Assembly: GCF_963855985.1 (NCBI RefSeq)
Contig: NC_087093.1
Location: 131,501-195,500 of the forward strand
Length of the DNA: 64,000 bases
DNA from: Ostrinia nubilalis
Lineage: Eukaryota > Arthropoda > Insecta > Lepidoptera > Crambidae
Reading direction: 5' to 3'
Position numbers and translations under genes: made by a program. Each line of letters opens with the position of its first letter. Position 1 is the stretch's first letter. A model generated the notes under the pieces. It worked only from the letters and a program-made list of their open reading frames with translations, was not told where the DNA came from and did not search any database. Positions 10,951 to 22,653 of the stretch are shown one piece after another.

Positions 10951-13900
10951 GATATACAACCTTATCCCTTAAGCAATAAAGTGCATTTTGGATTGATTTC
11001 ACTACAGCAGGGGAACCCGCGGATCAATACCACCATACTAAAAATAATTGTTAGTGTCCTTATGTTGGTAGTATTGTTAGTTTGACAAATGAAAAAAAAT
11101 GTCTGTCAATTGAGTTTGAGTTTTTAACCGGCGAATTGATTCGTGTGAAGTTATTTTCTCAGATTTGGTGCAATATTACTGTAAATAAACTTTTCTGTCG
11201 TTTACGTTGAGTTGATTAAGTTCCTCCGTATCGGGCGTGATAAAGTTTGCTGTTCAGTGTTATGTTTTTTGTGAGATAGAGACTCTTTTAAATAAGCTGT
11301 GTTTCAACTTCTACAGAAGTTTAAACTCTTATTTACTTTTCTGTTTAATGGGTATGTTATCTACTTACTTGAAATATTAGATCTATTACAAATCTATTAT
11401 TCATTAAAAACAACCCTATGTGATGAAAATGTAAATGTACTTTCAAAACTGGTAAATGCATGAACCAGGGCATTGACACTGGTTGGAGAGAAATTATAGG
11501 CTTTGTTTAATTAATACCTATTTCATTTTAGGCTTCTACTGATAATGGAGAGTAGAAACAACAAGAAGTGCGTTATTTGTAATAAGAGGCGAAGTCGTGG
11601 TGGATCACCCTTACTTTTGAGTAGGTTTCCTCTGGATTCTGACCGGTAAGTTTCTAATAACACTCATTTATTACAAGATAATTTTACTGATTGTGTAAAC
11701 TTAAAGGCTGGGATTAATATTTTTAATCATACAGTAAATAACCATAACCAATTTTTAATTTCAGTATTTTGTTTCGTACTCTGTAAATGAATTGCATAAC
11801 AATACTAAAAGAAATTAGTTGATGAATAAATTTCAGTTTGTTATTCTTTTTCTTTTCTAATAGGTATTTCTTATTTCAGTTGTCGAATGTGGGTTAAAAA
11901 TGCTGGCATAGAAGACTTAGCATATGTACCTATTGAAAAGTTACACCAACTGAAGTTTGTTTGTGGTGGGCACTTCACTCCTGAATCCTTCAATGCCAAA
12001 GGAACTCGGCTGAAGAACTCAGCTATTCCAACACTGGAATTGAGCAATCCCATCTTGCCAGATGAAGTTTTGACAGAGTTTCCTCTTCATGTAAAAGACT
12101 CCAATAAAGAAAACCTCAAGACAGGTATGATGATGACTTCAATTATTTTTTAAAATTTAATTTACTATCAATTTTTCTGAATTATTTAGATGTCTTAATT
12201 AATTTTCTTTGGTTTCCAAAACAAACCAACCGAATGCAATTTAACAAGGTTCTTTCTTTGTAACCACAAACATGTGTTGTATGCTTATCAATAAATAATA
12301 TATAATTTCAATTATTAATTATATCTATACTTTGTTACAGTTCTTTATGATCATTCATATTGCATTCCAAAGAAGTCAAATCCAGTTGAACGAGGTATGT
12401 TTATCTAAAATTATACTAATAATATAAAAAGGAAATATTTAATTGTTTGTTTGTATTTGATCGGCTCCGTAACTCGAAGCCAAGATAGCCTAAAGTGCGG
12501 GTTAGAACCCCACAGCTTGAATATTGTAGTAAACCCACTCGTAACACAATTTAGCTTAGAATGTGTGTTGAGTTAGAGGGACTTTAGTAATTTGTGTAAT
12601 ACAAATTCTTCAAAAAAAGTACCGGACCAATTTGAAAAATTTTAGGCAATCTACATTAATTAGCCAGGTCAGCTAGTTTAATAATATTTATAAGCTAGTA
12701 ATTTTTAATGTGAGCAAGACATGTACTAGACTGATTGTACCCTAAAGTTGGGTAAGAACATGCCATTTTATTACCCAATTCACATTTCATTATCTGCTTT
12801 CAGTTCCCCTTACAACTACAACCAAACAACTAAATTCAACATGTTTGGGAGCTGTGGATATACCAGATTCTGGTATTTCTGCGAAAACAACTTTTGAACC
12901 TCTTCCTTCTACTTCCAATGCACCAGAACATATGACCTATAAACCCATTACTCATGGTAAGTGTACAAACTAATTATTTACCTTCTAAAATATGCCTTCC
13001 CTCAAACTAAAGAATGCCACCCTGGATGCGTTCTGCAGTCTGCAGTCAGGTCAAAATGAACTTATATGTACAACATTCTAGGTTTCTGTACATTTTATAT
13101 TAATGCTATTTGACCGTGCGGATACGAACAAAGAACGCAAAGCACACGTGACTGATTGCCTTATCACGACCACTTACAGATTGTCTTGACATACCCGCAG
13201 ACCGCATCCAGAATGCAGAACATTAAAACCTCTAAATGCCTTTAATTTAATATTATGTCATTGTTATTGAAGGTGGGCCCACGCTTCATATTTTATGAGA
13301 AGAGCTATCATTATCCTGTCTTTGCATTTTTTTAAAACTTGATAATGATTGATTGATTTGGAAATAATATGTTTCATAAAACAACAAAATAAATTTTAAA
13401 CTAATTTGCATATTTATAATATTTCAGATGATAAAAACATTTGCCATCAAGATGCACAGGCAGAAATATTAGTCCACAGTTATAAAAGACCTAAGAAAAA
13501 CATTGAAATGAAAGGTAAGATAAAACATCCTAATTTAAAAAACTAAGTAAAATTGCTGATTAATTAACCAATATTCAATTCAATTTGCTTTAATGTTGTT
13601 TTTTTTACTAATGGAAATGTTTTTATTACAGACACTTCATCAACATTTACAATTAAAGAGAAGAGGCTTTGGCGACAGTTACAAAATGCAAAAAAAACAA
13701 TAAGGAATATAGCGAAGTCAAGAGTGAATTTAGACAAGTTAGATTCGGAAGTGCTGACATCGTTAGTAAAGGATGTAGTGCAGAATAACAAAAAAAAGTC
13801 ACAAGGAAAAAGGTGGACTTTAGCCAACAAAATATATGCTTTGGCTATATTTAAACGGTCCCCTAAAGCATACCGCTATATGCAAAAGCTGTTTACGCTA

Positions 13901-15784
13901 CCAAGCACTAAAACGCTCCAAAGGATTTTAAAAAATATACCAATGGAGCCTGGTATAAATAAAAATATAATTGATATGTTAGAGGCAAAAGCATCAAGTA
14001 TGCCAAAGGAAAATAAATATTGCTCGTTAATATTTGACGAGATGGCGTTAAAGAAACGGATAATTTATAACGAAATTGCTGATAAAGTGGATGGCTACGT
14101 GGATTATGGAGAGGGCGAGAACATGGGACGAGAAAAGAAAATTGCAGACCATGCGTTAGTGTTTATGATACAGGGTGCTAAACATAAATACAAACAATAT
14201 ATTGCGCACTATTTTGTGGAAGGCACAATATCAACAGCAAAACTGGCAAAAATTATATCGGACATCATCAAAAAATTAAAAGAAATCGGATTTATGGTTC
14301 TAACAACAGTTTGTGATCAGGGATCTACAAATATAGGAGCTCTTAACATGTTAAAAAGAAACTGTGGACAAGGCATAGATAGCAACTTTTTCTCTGTAAA
14401 TAATGACAAAATTTTTATAATCTATGACATCCCTCACTTGTTCAAATCATTACGAAACAATTTCTTTAAAAGTGGAAATATGTCTTTCGATGGAAAAATT
14501 GCACAATGGAGGCATTTGGTAGTTGCAGAAGAACACAACAGAAATTTTTTAAATTTTAAAAAACTGAATAGTACCATTGTAAATCCAACATTCAAAACTA
14601 AGATGAGGGTGAAGTATGCTGCGCATGCTCTGAGTAATACCGTGGCAGCTATTTTAAAAATGATGGCATGGAAAGAAGTTTCTGATTGCAATGATACAGC
14701 ATTTGTGATTGAACAGTTAGATAAACTATTTGATTGTACAAATGGTCCATCATCTTTAAATGACGTAAAGAAAGGGATCCGGGAAAATGTTTCCACATCA
14801 AGTAATCACATTGAGTCTTGGACCTTTTATACTGATAAGTTAAAAACCATAAAATTTATAACAGCAGAAAACACGATACTAAAAAATGTTAAATGCGTAA
14901 AGGGATATCAAATATCTATCAAATCCTTAAACGATATTTGGGAAAAGTTAAAGAATGAAGGGTTTAAATATATGAACCTTAGACAGTTTAACCAAGACTC
15001 TCTGGAAAACTTATTTGGAATCATTAGGCAACACAGTGTAACCAATAGAAATCCCACTATCACGCACTTTACTGCAGCGCTTAAAACAAGCATGGTTACT
15101 GGGCTGAAAGTGCCTCATAGCAGAAGTGCTAATTGTGAAGCAGACAACAATAAACATATGCTGGAATATAAAGACATTTTAAAAACTAATTTAAAAACAA
15201 CAGAAATAAAAATTAATGTTCAAGATTCCACAGACACTGAATTTTATCCTGTGTTGTCTATCCCGGACCCTGAAAACTTAGAACAGCCCATTAGAAATTT
15301 GTGTAGCCTTGAAAACCAACCAGTAGTATATGTAAGCGGGTATTTAGCTGCCAAACTATTACAGAACAGTTCTTGTTTAATTTGTGAAGAGTGTTTGAGC
15401 GTGAAAACTCCTGTTGACAATGATTTGTATGCATATATATCTCTTCGCGAATGGTGGCATGATAAAAAAAGTCTCGTTTATCCAACAATTCAATTATGTA
15501 CCACCGTAAATGAAGCTAAACAATTTTATCATGACCATATTGCCGACCAGATATATATGGAAAATGTTGGAAAATTCATTTTCTTAATGTTGAGTACAAA
15601 TTGTAATTTTAGTTGGTTTAAATGTCAACAACATAATAAAGAAATTTATGATAAGATGTTTAAAATATTAAGTTACCTTTTTCTAAGAAAAAGTTGTAAA
15701 ATCATTAATGACAGCTTCATAAAAAGTGAAAACAATTTTGCTGACAAAAGTAAAAAAGCACAGCAACAAAGCATTGAAAAGTAA
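10951..15784 (+). mobile_element. P-element-like transposon, right arm of the palindrome
   Basis: This is the reverse complement of the left arm (1-4523) and contains the complete transposase gene. The 3' terminus of the element was not resolved: no copy of the presumed 5' terminal sequence was seen in the 600 bp after the stop codon. Confidence 0.8.
11545..15784 (+). CDS. THAP-domain P-element-like transposase, complete, six exons, 930 aa
   Basis: Exons 11545-11645, 11880-12124, 12341-12394, 12804-12956, 13428-13514 and 13632-15784 join in frame at GT..AG boundaries to give 931 codons with the stop. The N-terminal THAP finger has C9, C12, C62 and H65, with W38 and the AIPTL motif at 82-86; this fold binds DNA. 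The transposase core carries candidate acidic residues of the P/THAP9 family: D349 in FDEM, D442 in CDQG and E672 in the SLENLFG segment. A DIPHLFKSLRNN segment (479-490) lies in the insertion domain, and a VVYVSGY motif near 774-780 precedes a cysteine pair. Length is comparable to THAP9 and P transposases. An intact reading frame suggests a young or recently active element. Spliced structure is predicted from consensus sites only. Confidence 0.9.
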
Positions 15785-16305
15785 TCTTGAGGCTGAGGTT
15801 CGATCAGCTGATAAGAAAATTAAAGATGTTTATAAATAAAAATCCTATTTTTTCTTAGAAAAAGTTGTGAAAATAAAAGTTTACAAAATTATCATTTCTG
15901 TACTTTGTTATAATTTTCAATAATTCCTCATGCCTACAACTGCTATGTCATGTTCAATACTTATTGTAATATACCTATTTTATTTCGAAATAAATAATTT
16001 ACGTTACAAAACTTCGTTTTACTTACACATAGTATAAAATAAAAATAGTAATCATTAAAATATTGAAGGTTCCTATACTAGATATCGATATGCAATTACA
16101 ACCCTAGCAAAGTATCGATAATCGATAAGTTATTACGAACGTCACTAATACTGTCAGAAAATAAGGCATTATGTTGGTAGCTCCGCCTGTAGTTTGTGCG
16201 GTTGGTAAAGATTTGCGGGTCGTTCTCTAAAATGCATATGTGTGCGTGAGCTCAAAAAATATCTATGGAGTGCCGTCTCTTACTCTTTTATGCTCTTTGC
16301 TGACT
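15785..16305. other. AT-rich flank of the palindrome
   Basis: Several AATAAA signals occur just after the transposase stop (for example 15835 and 15990 regions), suitable as poly(A) sites. Two short segments rich in atcgat occur near 16080-16130. No coding sequence was recognised. Confidence 0.5.
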
Positions 16306-16725
16306 GACTTAGTGACATATCAACGCACAGCCTAAACGGCTAAAAGTAGGCACTTGAAATTTGGAAGGGACGTACACGTAGCTTAGGTACCGTAGGAATT
16401 CCGTGGGAATTAACGGGAAAATCTTTTTGTATGAAAAATCTAAATCGCTTTAGTTAGACGCTTGAAATTTGGCATGTAGGTACCTTAGTAAACTTAAACC
16501 TTAGTTACAAGGAATTCCCGAAATTCCCACGGGAACGGGAATTAGTGCGAAAATCCTTTTGTATGAAAAATCTAAACCGCTTAAGTTAGACGCTTGAAAA
16601 CTTACTTAAAGCTTAGTTACAATAGGATGTTGCAAAAATTCCCATGGGAACGGGAGTTAGCGGGAAAAAACATTTTTATGAAAAAATCTAAACCGCGTAA
16701 GATAGATGAAGGGGGTAAAACGGGG
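16306..16725 (+). repeat. Degenerate tandem repeat, about three copies
   Basis: About three copies of a roughly 110-130 bp unit containing gacgcttgaaatttgg, then a gggaacgggaatt-type stretch, then tgtatgaaaaatctaaaccg. Copies differ by substitutions and small deletions. Confidence 0.7.
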
Positions 16726-16806
16726 TCCACGCGTACGAAGTCGCGGGCGGCTGCTAGTGCAACATAAAATTTTAAAATATTACATCGTATTCTCATGACC
16801 CACCAG

Positions 16807-19800
16807 GAGCTGCCGATGTACGTGCCTCCGAAGACGATGCCGGAGACGGCGCCGGAGTACGCTCGCCAGCAGCACACGCTGCGCGACGGGCCCAAGAAGG
16901 GGCCGCCCGCCCCGCCGCCCGCGCCCGCGCCCGCCCCCCCTGCCCCGCCCGCGCCCGTAGAGAACACCACCAAGAAGAAACTCCTCAAGGAAACCGTACG
17001 TTACTGCCACATTTATAATATGACTTACCCAGTACTCAGTCGTTCCGCCGCCCGCGCCCGCGCCCGCCCCGCCCGCGCCCGCGCCCGCCCCGCCCGCGCC
17101 CGCGCCCGTAGATAACACCACCAAGAAGAAACTCCTCAAGGAAACCGTACGTTACTGCCACGTTTATAATATGACTTCCCAGTACCCAGTCGTTTCATGA
17201 TATGAAACCTTAGAATGAAATTAATGAGTGTGCTTAGATTATTATGAGTCTTTCTTTAATGTCATAAATTCCTAAAACTTAATAATTAGGCACTAATGAT
17301 ACTTTTAATTTGGTAATAGTTTAATAATATTAAAACTTAGCTCAGAGGAGGCTCATGAATGTATTGCATCTATTGATTTGGGCACTTAAATTGGCTCCCT
17401 GTGGACTGCCGACTTATTTTGTCTTACTGGCCATTTATTTATTAGATTGTTTAGGTATTTTTAGCACTTACTGATATTATACAATGAGTTAAAACAATAC
17501 CTAACAGTCAATGGAGAAGTTTTAGCCCTATACGCCTGTTTCCTCATGGTCATACTAGTTTGTCATGCCAAAATAATCAAATGTTTTCGACCATGCTCTA
17601 TCTACTCTACTGGCAACAACATACTAATATAGTAATAAGAAGAAAAGACTAAGAACCTTGCCACACTGGCGGATTACAAGCGGTTTCAACGCAGAGCGGC
17701 GGCGCGCCGCGGCTTCTTGCAAGCATTTTGTCGACCGCGGCGTCTTGCCCGCCGCGCCGCTTGCAAACTGCTAGTGTGGCAAGGCCCTAAGTGAGCTGCC
17801 ACACTGGTGGATTACAAGCGTTTTCAAAGCGGAACGGCGACGCAGCGAACACGCCGTCGCGGATGCGCAACGTCCGCCTCGTGTTCGCCGTGGAGACGTG
17901 GCGTCTTCGCCGCGTATTCGCTGCGTCGCCGCTCCGCTTTGAAAACCTTTGTAATCTGCCAGTGTGGCAGGCAAGGCTATTAAGCTCGATTTATATTTGT
18001 CAACGCAGGACTGGTCGTTGAGGAAATCCTTAGGGGAGGTCCAGCTGTTCAAAAGACGTCCTTTTAGCTGTAACGAACGAACAAATGATATTTGTCTGAC
18101 GTGTTGTGTCGTAACGCATCAGAACGTACCTAATAGTTTTTACATACTAGCGCCTAGAGTGGTGGCGCGTGTTATGAATTTATGATGACTGACGTGTCGC
18201 ATAATGTATGAAACCGATTGCGTTCTGCTGATGCATCACGTCAGACAAGTATGTAGGTATAAATCCGGCTCAAGACTTTTCATCTTGCTACAATTATGTT
18301 ATTGCCAGTAGTCATAGTCGGCTTTACACATACATATGCTTTTACTTAGCAGTCTGATATTTATTTATTTATTTATTAATAGGTACAGTTACAGTACATA
18401 GAATACTACTTATTTAGTAAAAAATACAGCTACAAATCACTTACAAATCTATGGACCAATTACAACTGCACACAACTATGCCTAATAACTTAAGTGCTTA
18501 GATAAAACAATAAAAACGAATGTTAGCTACAACAACAACTAATCCAACAATCTAATCAGCATTTCTTAATTTATTTTTAAAAACCCTAAATGTATGCTGG
18601 AATATGTCCTTGTCAACGTCAAGACTATTGTAGGCCCTGCACATTCTGTAAATAGGGTGATTTACTGAGACATTATTTGTAGCGAGTGGTACATGAAACA
18701 GCTGAGGTCGACGCACTGAACGTTTCGGAACCCTAAACAGTATCTTTTGAAGCAGTGAAGAGTCGAGTGCACCATTCACTACTTTATGCAAGGTGCAAAG
18801 ATCTACCACATCCCATATTCATATTCATATCCATATTCATGTCATGTACCTACCGACCTACCTGTTTGCAGCCGCACGAGGCCACGAATGCGGCGGCGGC
18901 GGCAGTGGGTGCGGCGACGGCGGCGGCGGCGGGTGCGGCGGCGGCGGCGGCGGCGGCGCGTCCGGCGGCGCAGCTGGCCGACGAGCACGACGGGCTGAGC
19001 GAGCACCCGCCCGCCGCCATATTGCTACTCGTGCTCGGTAACTAGCTACCCACTACAAATCTACATCCGAATTCAAATTCGACCCTCAAGTAAAAAATTC
19101 TGCCCTCAAATGAAATAGATTTCAATCTAATAAGAATACCACGAATAATTGTATTGGGTACTGTTAAGAGGCCGGTAGATCTATTCTTATACAAAAACAC
19201 TGGATACTTAACTCAGCACCAAAAGCGCGCGAGTCGTCCGCGCGCGTCCTTCTGTTCCGACGTTTTTAGTGTGACATTGACATCACGTCAATGTCACTAT
19301 GACAGCAGCTCATTGCCTATAGAGATATCGATAATTTTAACGTTTTAGATTTTTCACAAATAACGTACCAATTTAAAGCAGTCTATTTTTCATTTTATTC
19401 ATGCTTTTTATATTTTTTATACATTTTATATTTTTAAACCGGCAGACAGTGGTGACTGAGTTTGTTGCGGCGCTTCTTCTTAGCACTTGCCAAATGTTTG
19501 TCTCGAAGCGCTGGTAGGGCAAAAAAGAATGAGAACATTTGACGTGACTCCCACTCGGCATGGGGCACACTGAAAACCAGCGTCGTGGCCTCCCTCACCG
19601 GGGGCCATGGCATATGCTGAGTGGGGTCCCATTGCGATGGACATCGCTGTGCGACAGGGTGGCACTGCTCAGTTTTACTTTCACTTTCATTGTATGTTTT
19701 ATTTTATGTCACCTATGTCTTATTTACTTTTTTTTTTCTATTATTTACATCTTTTGTCTTCTGTGATGTCCATGGCAATAAATGTTTCTTTCTTTCTTTC

Positions 19801-20867
19801 TTTCCTTCTTAACATTTGACGATTTGTACAAATAAAGATAATTTTGATTTTGCCTATGCTTGAATCTATTCCTGAGTATGGATGGGATGAATTTTAGTGG
19901 AATTTCCGAACACTTACATGTTGACCGATGCTTAGCAAAAAAATATTTAAAAAATATAGTAGCTCGGAGACCGGATTTTATAAATAAATACTTATTTTTT
20001 ATTTGAAATAGCCACTGTAACTATAAGTTTGACTTATCCAGACTGTTGCTGGCGCCATCTGCAACAAGCTTTGCATGTGAAATCCATCCTCTGGCTTGCA
20101 CTGTACTTTCTGTGCAATTTTTTATTTATTTTTTCTCTCTCATGTGCCGCTTCGTGCTTGCCTGAAAGTATGACAGTGCCTAAATAGCGAACGGGCTTCC
20201 CGGTGAAAACCAGTCACCGTATCATGGTTGTTCCGAGTGGCACTGTTTTCTTCCATGATGGCACAAAAGCTAACGTTAAAGATACTTGAGGATCGAATAA
20301 GAACTAACTCGTTGTCTTAAGGCAACGACGGAACGCGACAAGAAACGACGCGACGTAATGCGTGTGTGATACGCGACTAAAGCCTGGTCCGTGAGCACGT
20401 AGAATCCTGTCCAATGACCCCAAGCTACCCATCCCTATCGCTCGCGTGCAATTATATTGCTGTCGCGACTGTGCGACGGGCGCCCGCAGTGAGTGTGCGA
20501 GCGCGACAGCAACATAATTACGCGCGAGCGACAAGGATGGGTAGCTCGGGGTCACCGGACAAAATTCTACGTGCTCACGGACCAGCAACCACGGACGGCT
20601 TTACATAATACGAGTATTACACTATTTTAAACAACTACCTACTCGATATTTTCGCATCGGGGCACGTCGCGTCGCGTCGCCGCGTTAGTCGTTCGCGTAG
20701 GACAACGGGTCAGGGTCAGGGTTTTGGTTTCTGCAGGCGTGGCGATGACGGGCGTGCTGGGCGCGCTGCTGGGCGTGCGGGCGCGCGCGGCGCGGCGGCG
20801 GCTGCGGCGCGGCAAGGCGCCCTTCGCGCACGACGCCGACTACCTCGTCAACGGGATGTACCTGTAG
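16807..20867 (+). CDS. C-terminal exons of a single-pass membrane protein (5' exons outside window or not found)
   Basis: Three exons join in frame. Exon A is 16807-16995 (acceptor caccag, donor gtacgt), exon B 18872-19037 (acceptor ttgcag, donor gtaact) and exon C 20737-20867 (acceptor ctgcag, stop TAG). Exon A gives a proline/alanine-rich segment ending in a lysine cluster. Exon B gives an alanine-rich linker, then the start of a hydrophobic helix. The helix is completed across the B/C junction (about AAILLLVLGVAMTGVLGALL) and is followed by an arginine-rich stretch and a short conserved-looking tail ending NGMYL. This is the pattern of a type I protein with a short cytosolic tail. I do not recognise the family. 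Upstream exons must lie beyond the transposon palindrome. The 3' end of exon A is duplicated downstream (see separate entry). Confidence 0.65.
16912..17198 (+). repeat. Tandem duplication of an exon end with its 5' splice site
   Basis: Copy 1 (about 16912-17045) holds the GC-rich 3' part of exon A, its gtacgt donor and about 50 bp of intron. Copy 2 (about 17046-17198) repeats all of this, with a longer cccgcgcccg simple-sequence run and a few substitutions. In copy 2 the segment encoding NTTKKKLLKET and the donor are preserved. Confidence 0.85.
17199..17655. other. Intron sequence of the membrane-protein gene
   Basis: AT-rich DNA between exon A and exon B. I see no open coding segment or strong repeat in it. 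Confidence 0.5.
17656..17784. mobile_element. Fold-back MITE, copy 1
   Basis: A 129-bp palindromic element. Its left end ccttgccacactggcggat is mirrored by a right end reading ...tagtgtggcaagg. The inner arms are GC-rich. Confidence 0.8.
17797..17969. mobile_element. Fold-back MITE, copy 2, only 12 bp from copy 1
   Basis: A 173-bp palindrome with the same ends (tgccacactgg...ccagtgtggca) and the same subterminal gattacaagcg motif as the element at 17656. The inner arms are different. It is probably another subfamily of the same element. Confidence 0.8.
17970..18354. other. Intron sequence without recognised feature
   Basis: A mixed-composition stretch within the intron between exons A and B. 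Nothing recognisable was found. Confidence 0.4.
18355..18815 (-). pseudogene. 3' fragment of a Jockey/CR1-like LINE
   Basis: On the minus strand an 85-codon open stretch (18809-18552) resembles the extreme C-terminus of ORF2 in Jockey/CR1-type LINEs: a LHKVVNG segment, a P.R....YN pattern and a terminal FK..L. It is followed by a short tail ending in a TAAA-type microsatellite (18358-18382 on the plus strand reads as tttatttattt). It is severely 5'-truncated and lies in an intron just upstream of exon B. Confidence 0.65.
19162..19364 (-). repeat. Solo LTR related to the LTRs at 45401 and 52710
   Basis: About 200 bp are similar to the reverse complement of the 246-bp LTR of the element at 45401-52955. 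They share the ggccggta..tctattct start, the cgcgcg-rich centre, the gacattgac..gtcaatgtcac palindrome and the cagctcattg..tat end. The ends are tgtta and taac, and gtac flanks both sides, as expected for a short target duplication. No internal region is attached. It lies in the intron between exons B and C. Confidence 0.75.
19370..19805 (+). repeat. 3' end of a LINE with a microsatellite tail
   Basis: The segment gcggcgcttcttctt..gcacttgccaaatg also occurs (inverted and diverged) at 31065-31110. It ends in an aataaatg signal followed by a tttc microsatellite (19783-19803). Such tails mark 3' ends of non-LTR retrotransposons. No intact coding sequence remains. Confidence 0.6.
19881..20383. 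other. Intron sequence
   Basis: AT-rich, with parts that look like decayed repeats (a ttttttattt stretch near 20120). No gene was recognised. Confidence 0.4.
20384..20585. mobile_element. Fold-back MITE with ctggtccgtgagcacgtag ends
   Basis: A 202-bp palindromic element whose ends are perfect inverted repeats over the first 19 bp. The inner arms contain ccccaagctacccatcc and its mirror. A related, more diverged copy lies at 32849-33000 inside the ninein-like gene. Confidence 0.85.
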
Positions 20868-21505
20868 GCGCGGGCCCCGAGGACCTCGCGCCGACTGAGC
20901 GGGCGTCGATCGATCGATTCAGTCATCGGACGGTTCTGAACCGCCTGCCCGGAGACGCAGGCGTTGTGGTAAATTGCGCCGGTAACGACGATGAGGTTCG
21001 CATTGTAAGCGTCGAACGACACGGCGCGAGATGCTTTAGAAGAAGATGGAACGTTACATACCAAACGTCGGAGTGAAATATGGCAGATCGGGAGATTCAG
21101 GAGTTAGAGTGAATGACGCCCGTCGGTTTGTCAAAGCCAGGAGGCCGGTCTTGAGCGGTCCCGGAAACCGGTCGCTCGAGAGGGCGCCTCGTCGCCTCAC
21201 AGCAGTAAACTTCGATATCACCGCGCGCATCGTCATCATATTGAGCCAAAAAGAGGCAGATTTCTATAAAAAGTGAAAATATCATCATCATCATCAACGT
21301 TATAATATAATTTCATAAATTAATGGGCTTATTTTTAAAAATAATAATTTAAGTTAAACCGTGGTTTCTTATTTATAAAGTGAAACTGCGGCGGGATGTT
21401 GTTTTGTTATGTTACCATAGATAGATGAATGAAATTTTAAAACCTTATTTTTAAATTAGGCTGATTTATCAGCCGTCGGATATCTTCTAACAAGAATAAA
21501 ATTGT
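20868..21505 (+). other. Probable 3' UTR of the membrane-protein gene
   Basis: Follows the TAG at 20865-20867. The first clear poly(A) signal AATAAA is at about 21495-21500, giving a UTR of roughly 630 bp. A cat microsatellite lies at 21284-21296. Confidence 0.5.
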
Positions 21506-22363
21506 CATTTTGGCTTGTTTCCCATCACAGACCTGTGTGGTCTGTGTTCCCCATACTGAAACTGATGTGCCAAACTTATTCTTCAGTTATAAGTTATCAG
21601 GCGATTGAAAAATCAGCCCTTAGAATACATAGAAACATACATTAGGGTCGAGTATACATAAATGTATATCAGAATCAGAATCATCATTTATTTGCTTTAA
21701 ATGTGGAAGATCGTTGTATTTTTGACGAAGGCCCCCCCCTTCTCATAGGTCGTTGAAAGAGGCTTTCAAGTTGTGTTTGTAATACATTCCAAACTTATAA
21801 TAAATAGCTTTGTTTGACGTTAGTGATTAAGTTTCATGACATTAATTTAAATAAATATCTAAAGCCCGCATCATGAAATGACACTAAAACTGGATTATTA
21901 TTCCCAAGCTTTATAGTATAGTAATTAGTTTAAAGCTTGGGAATATTAGAGAATAGTTTTAGAATAGCTTCATTTCATAATACGGGTCTTAGATTCAAAA
22001 TATCATTATTATATGTATAAAGTCATATCATTAAGAGTTTACATACATAGCTGAAAAAACTAAATAGACCAAGTTCGTAGAATGAGCCAAATAGACGCAC
22101 AAGCCGCGTACTCAGACACTGAATTGGTTTGCGGTCACGATCCATTTCTTGTAAGACACCGCATAAATGAACGAACGTTGGATTTTTGTAATTATAATAT
22201 AACGCATACACATACTTAAGCCATATAATAAATGTAATATGATCTGAAGGAGTTCCCAATTGTACGGTGATACACATACGAATCTCGCACGCAAGATCAG
22301 CACAAACGCTGACATGAATAAGTTGCACGACGGCGGTCACAAACGGACATATTGCTTCCGAAG
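21506..22363. other. Intergenic AT-rich DNA with a small imperfect palindrome
   Basis: An imperfect fold-back lies around 21868-21985; its centre attcccaagctt..aagcttgggaat is at about 21901-21943. Nothing else was recognised. Confidence 0.5.
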
Positions 22364-22568
22364 GGCTTAGGCCGCTTGTAGAGACGTCCGTTTTTTTGAC
22401 CGGACAACGGCCCGATTTTTTCACCGGATTTAGCGGTGGCGTATGGTTTATAATGAACGTGTGCACATGCATCGGACATAGGTCCGGCGAGAAAATTGAC
22501 AGCAAACAAAGGATATCCGTTTTCTGACGGTCCATCGTCCGGGGAAAAAACGGACGTCTACAAGCGCT
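22364..22568. mobile_element. Fold-back MITE with gcttgtagagacgtccg ends
   Basis: About 205 bp bounded by gcttgtagagacgtccgttt and its mirror aaacggacgtctacaagc. The inner part has several accggac/gtccgg motifs in both orientations. Confidence 0.75.
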
Positions 22569-22569
22569 C

Positions 22570-22653
22570 TTAGTGTGAGTTTACATCAAACGTTTAAGTA
22601 TTCGATATCGAGTGCGTCAAAAATCTATGATTATTTTAAAACTCACACTAAGC
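22570..22653. repeat. Short palindromic element next to the MITE
   Basis: Bounded by cttagtgtgagttt and aaaactcacactaag, about 84 bp, and immediately adjacent to the MITE that ends at 22568. Confidence 0.6.

Noticed and set aside
18755..19045. Three alternative frames across the alanine-rich exon B
   Set aside because: Only the frame in phase with exons A and C yields a transmembrane helix across the B/C junction and ends in a stop; the others are shadows.
20840..21297. Open frames of 61-76 codons after the membrane-protein stop
   Set aside because: They overlap one another on both strands in GC-rich 3' UTR sequence and show no coding features.
22023..22535. A 170-codon minus-strand frame
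   Set aside because: It runs through a palindromic MITE (22364-22568) and AT-rich DNA, and the translated sequence has no recognisable motif.
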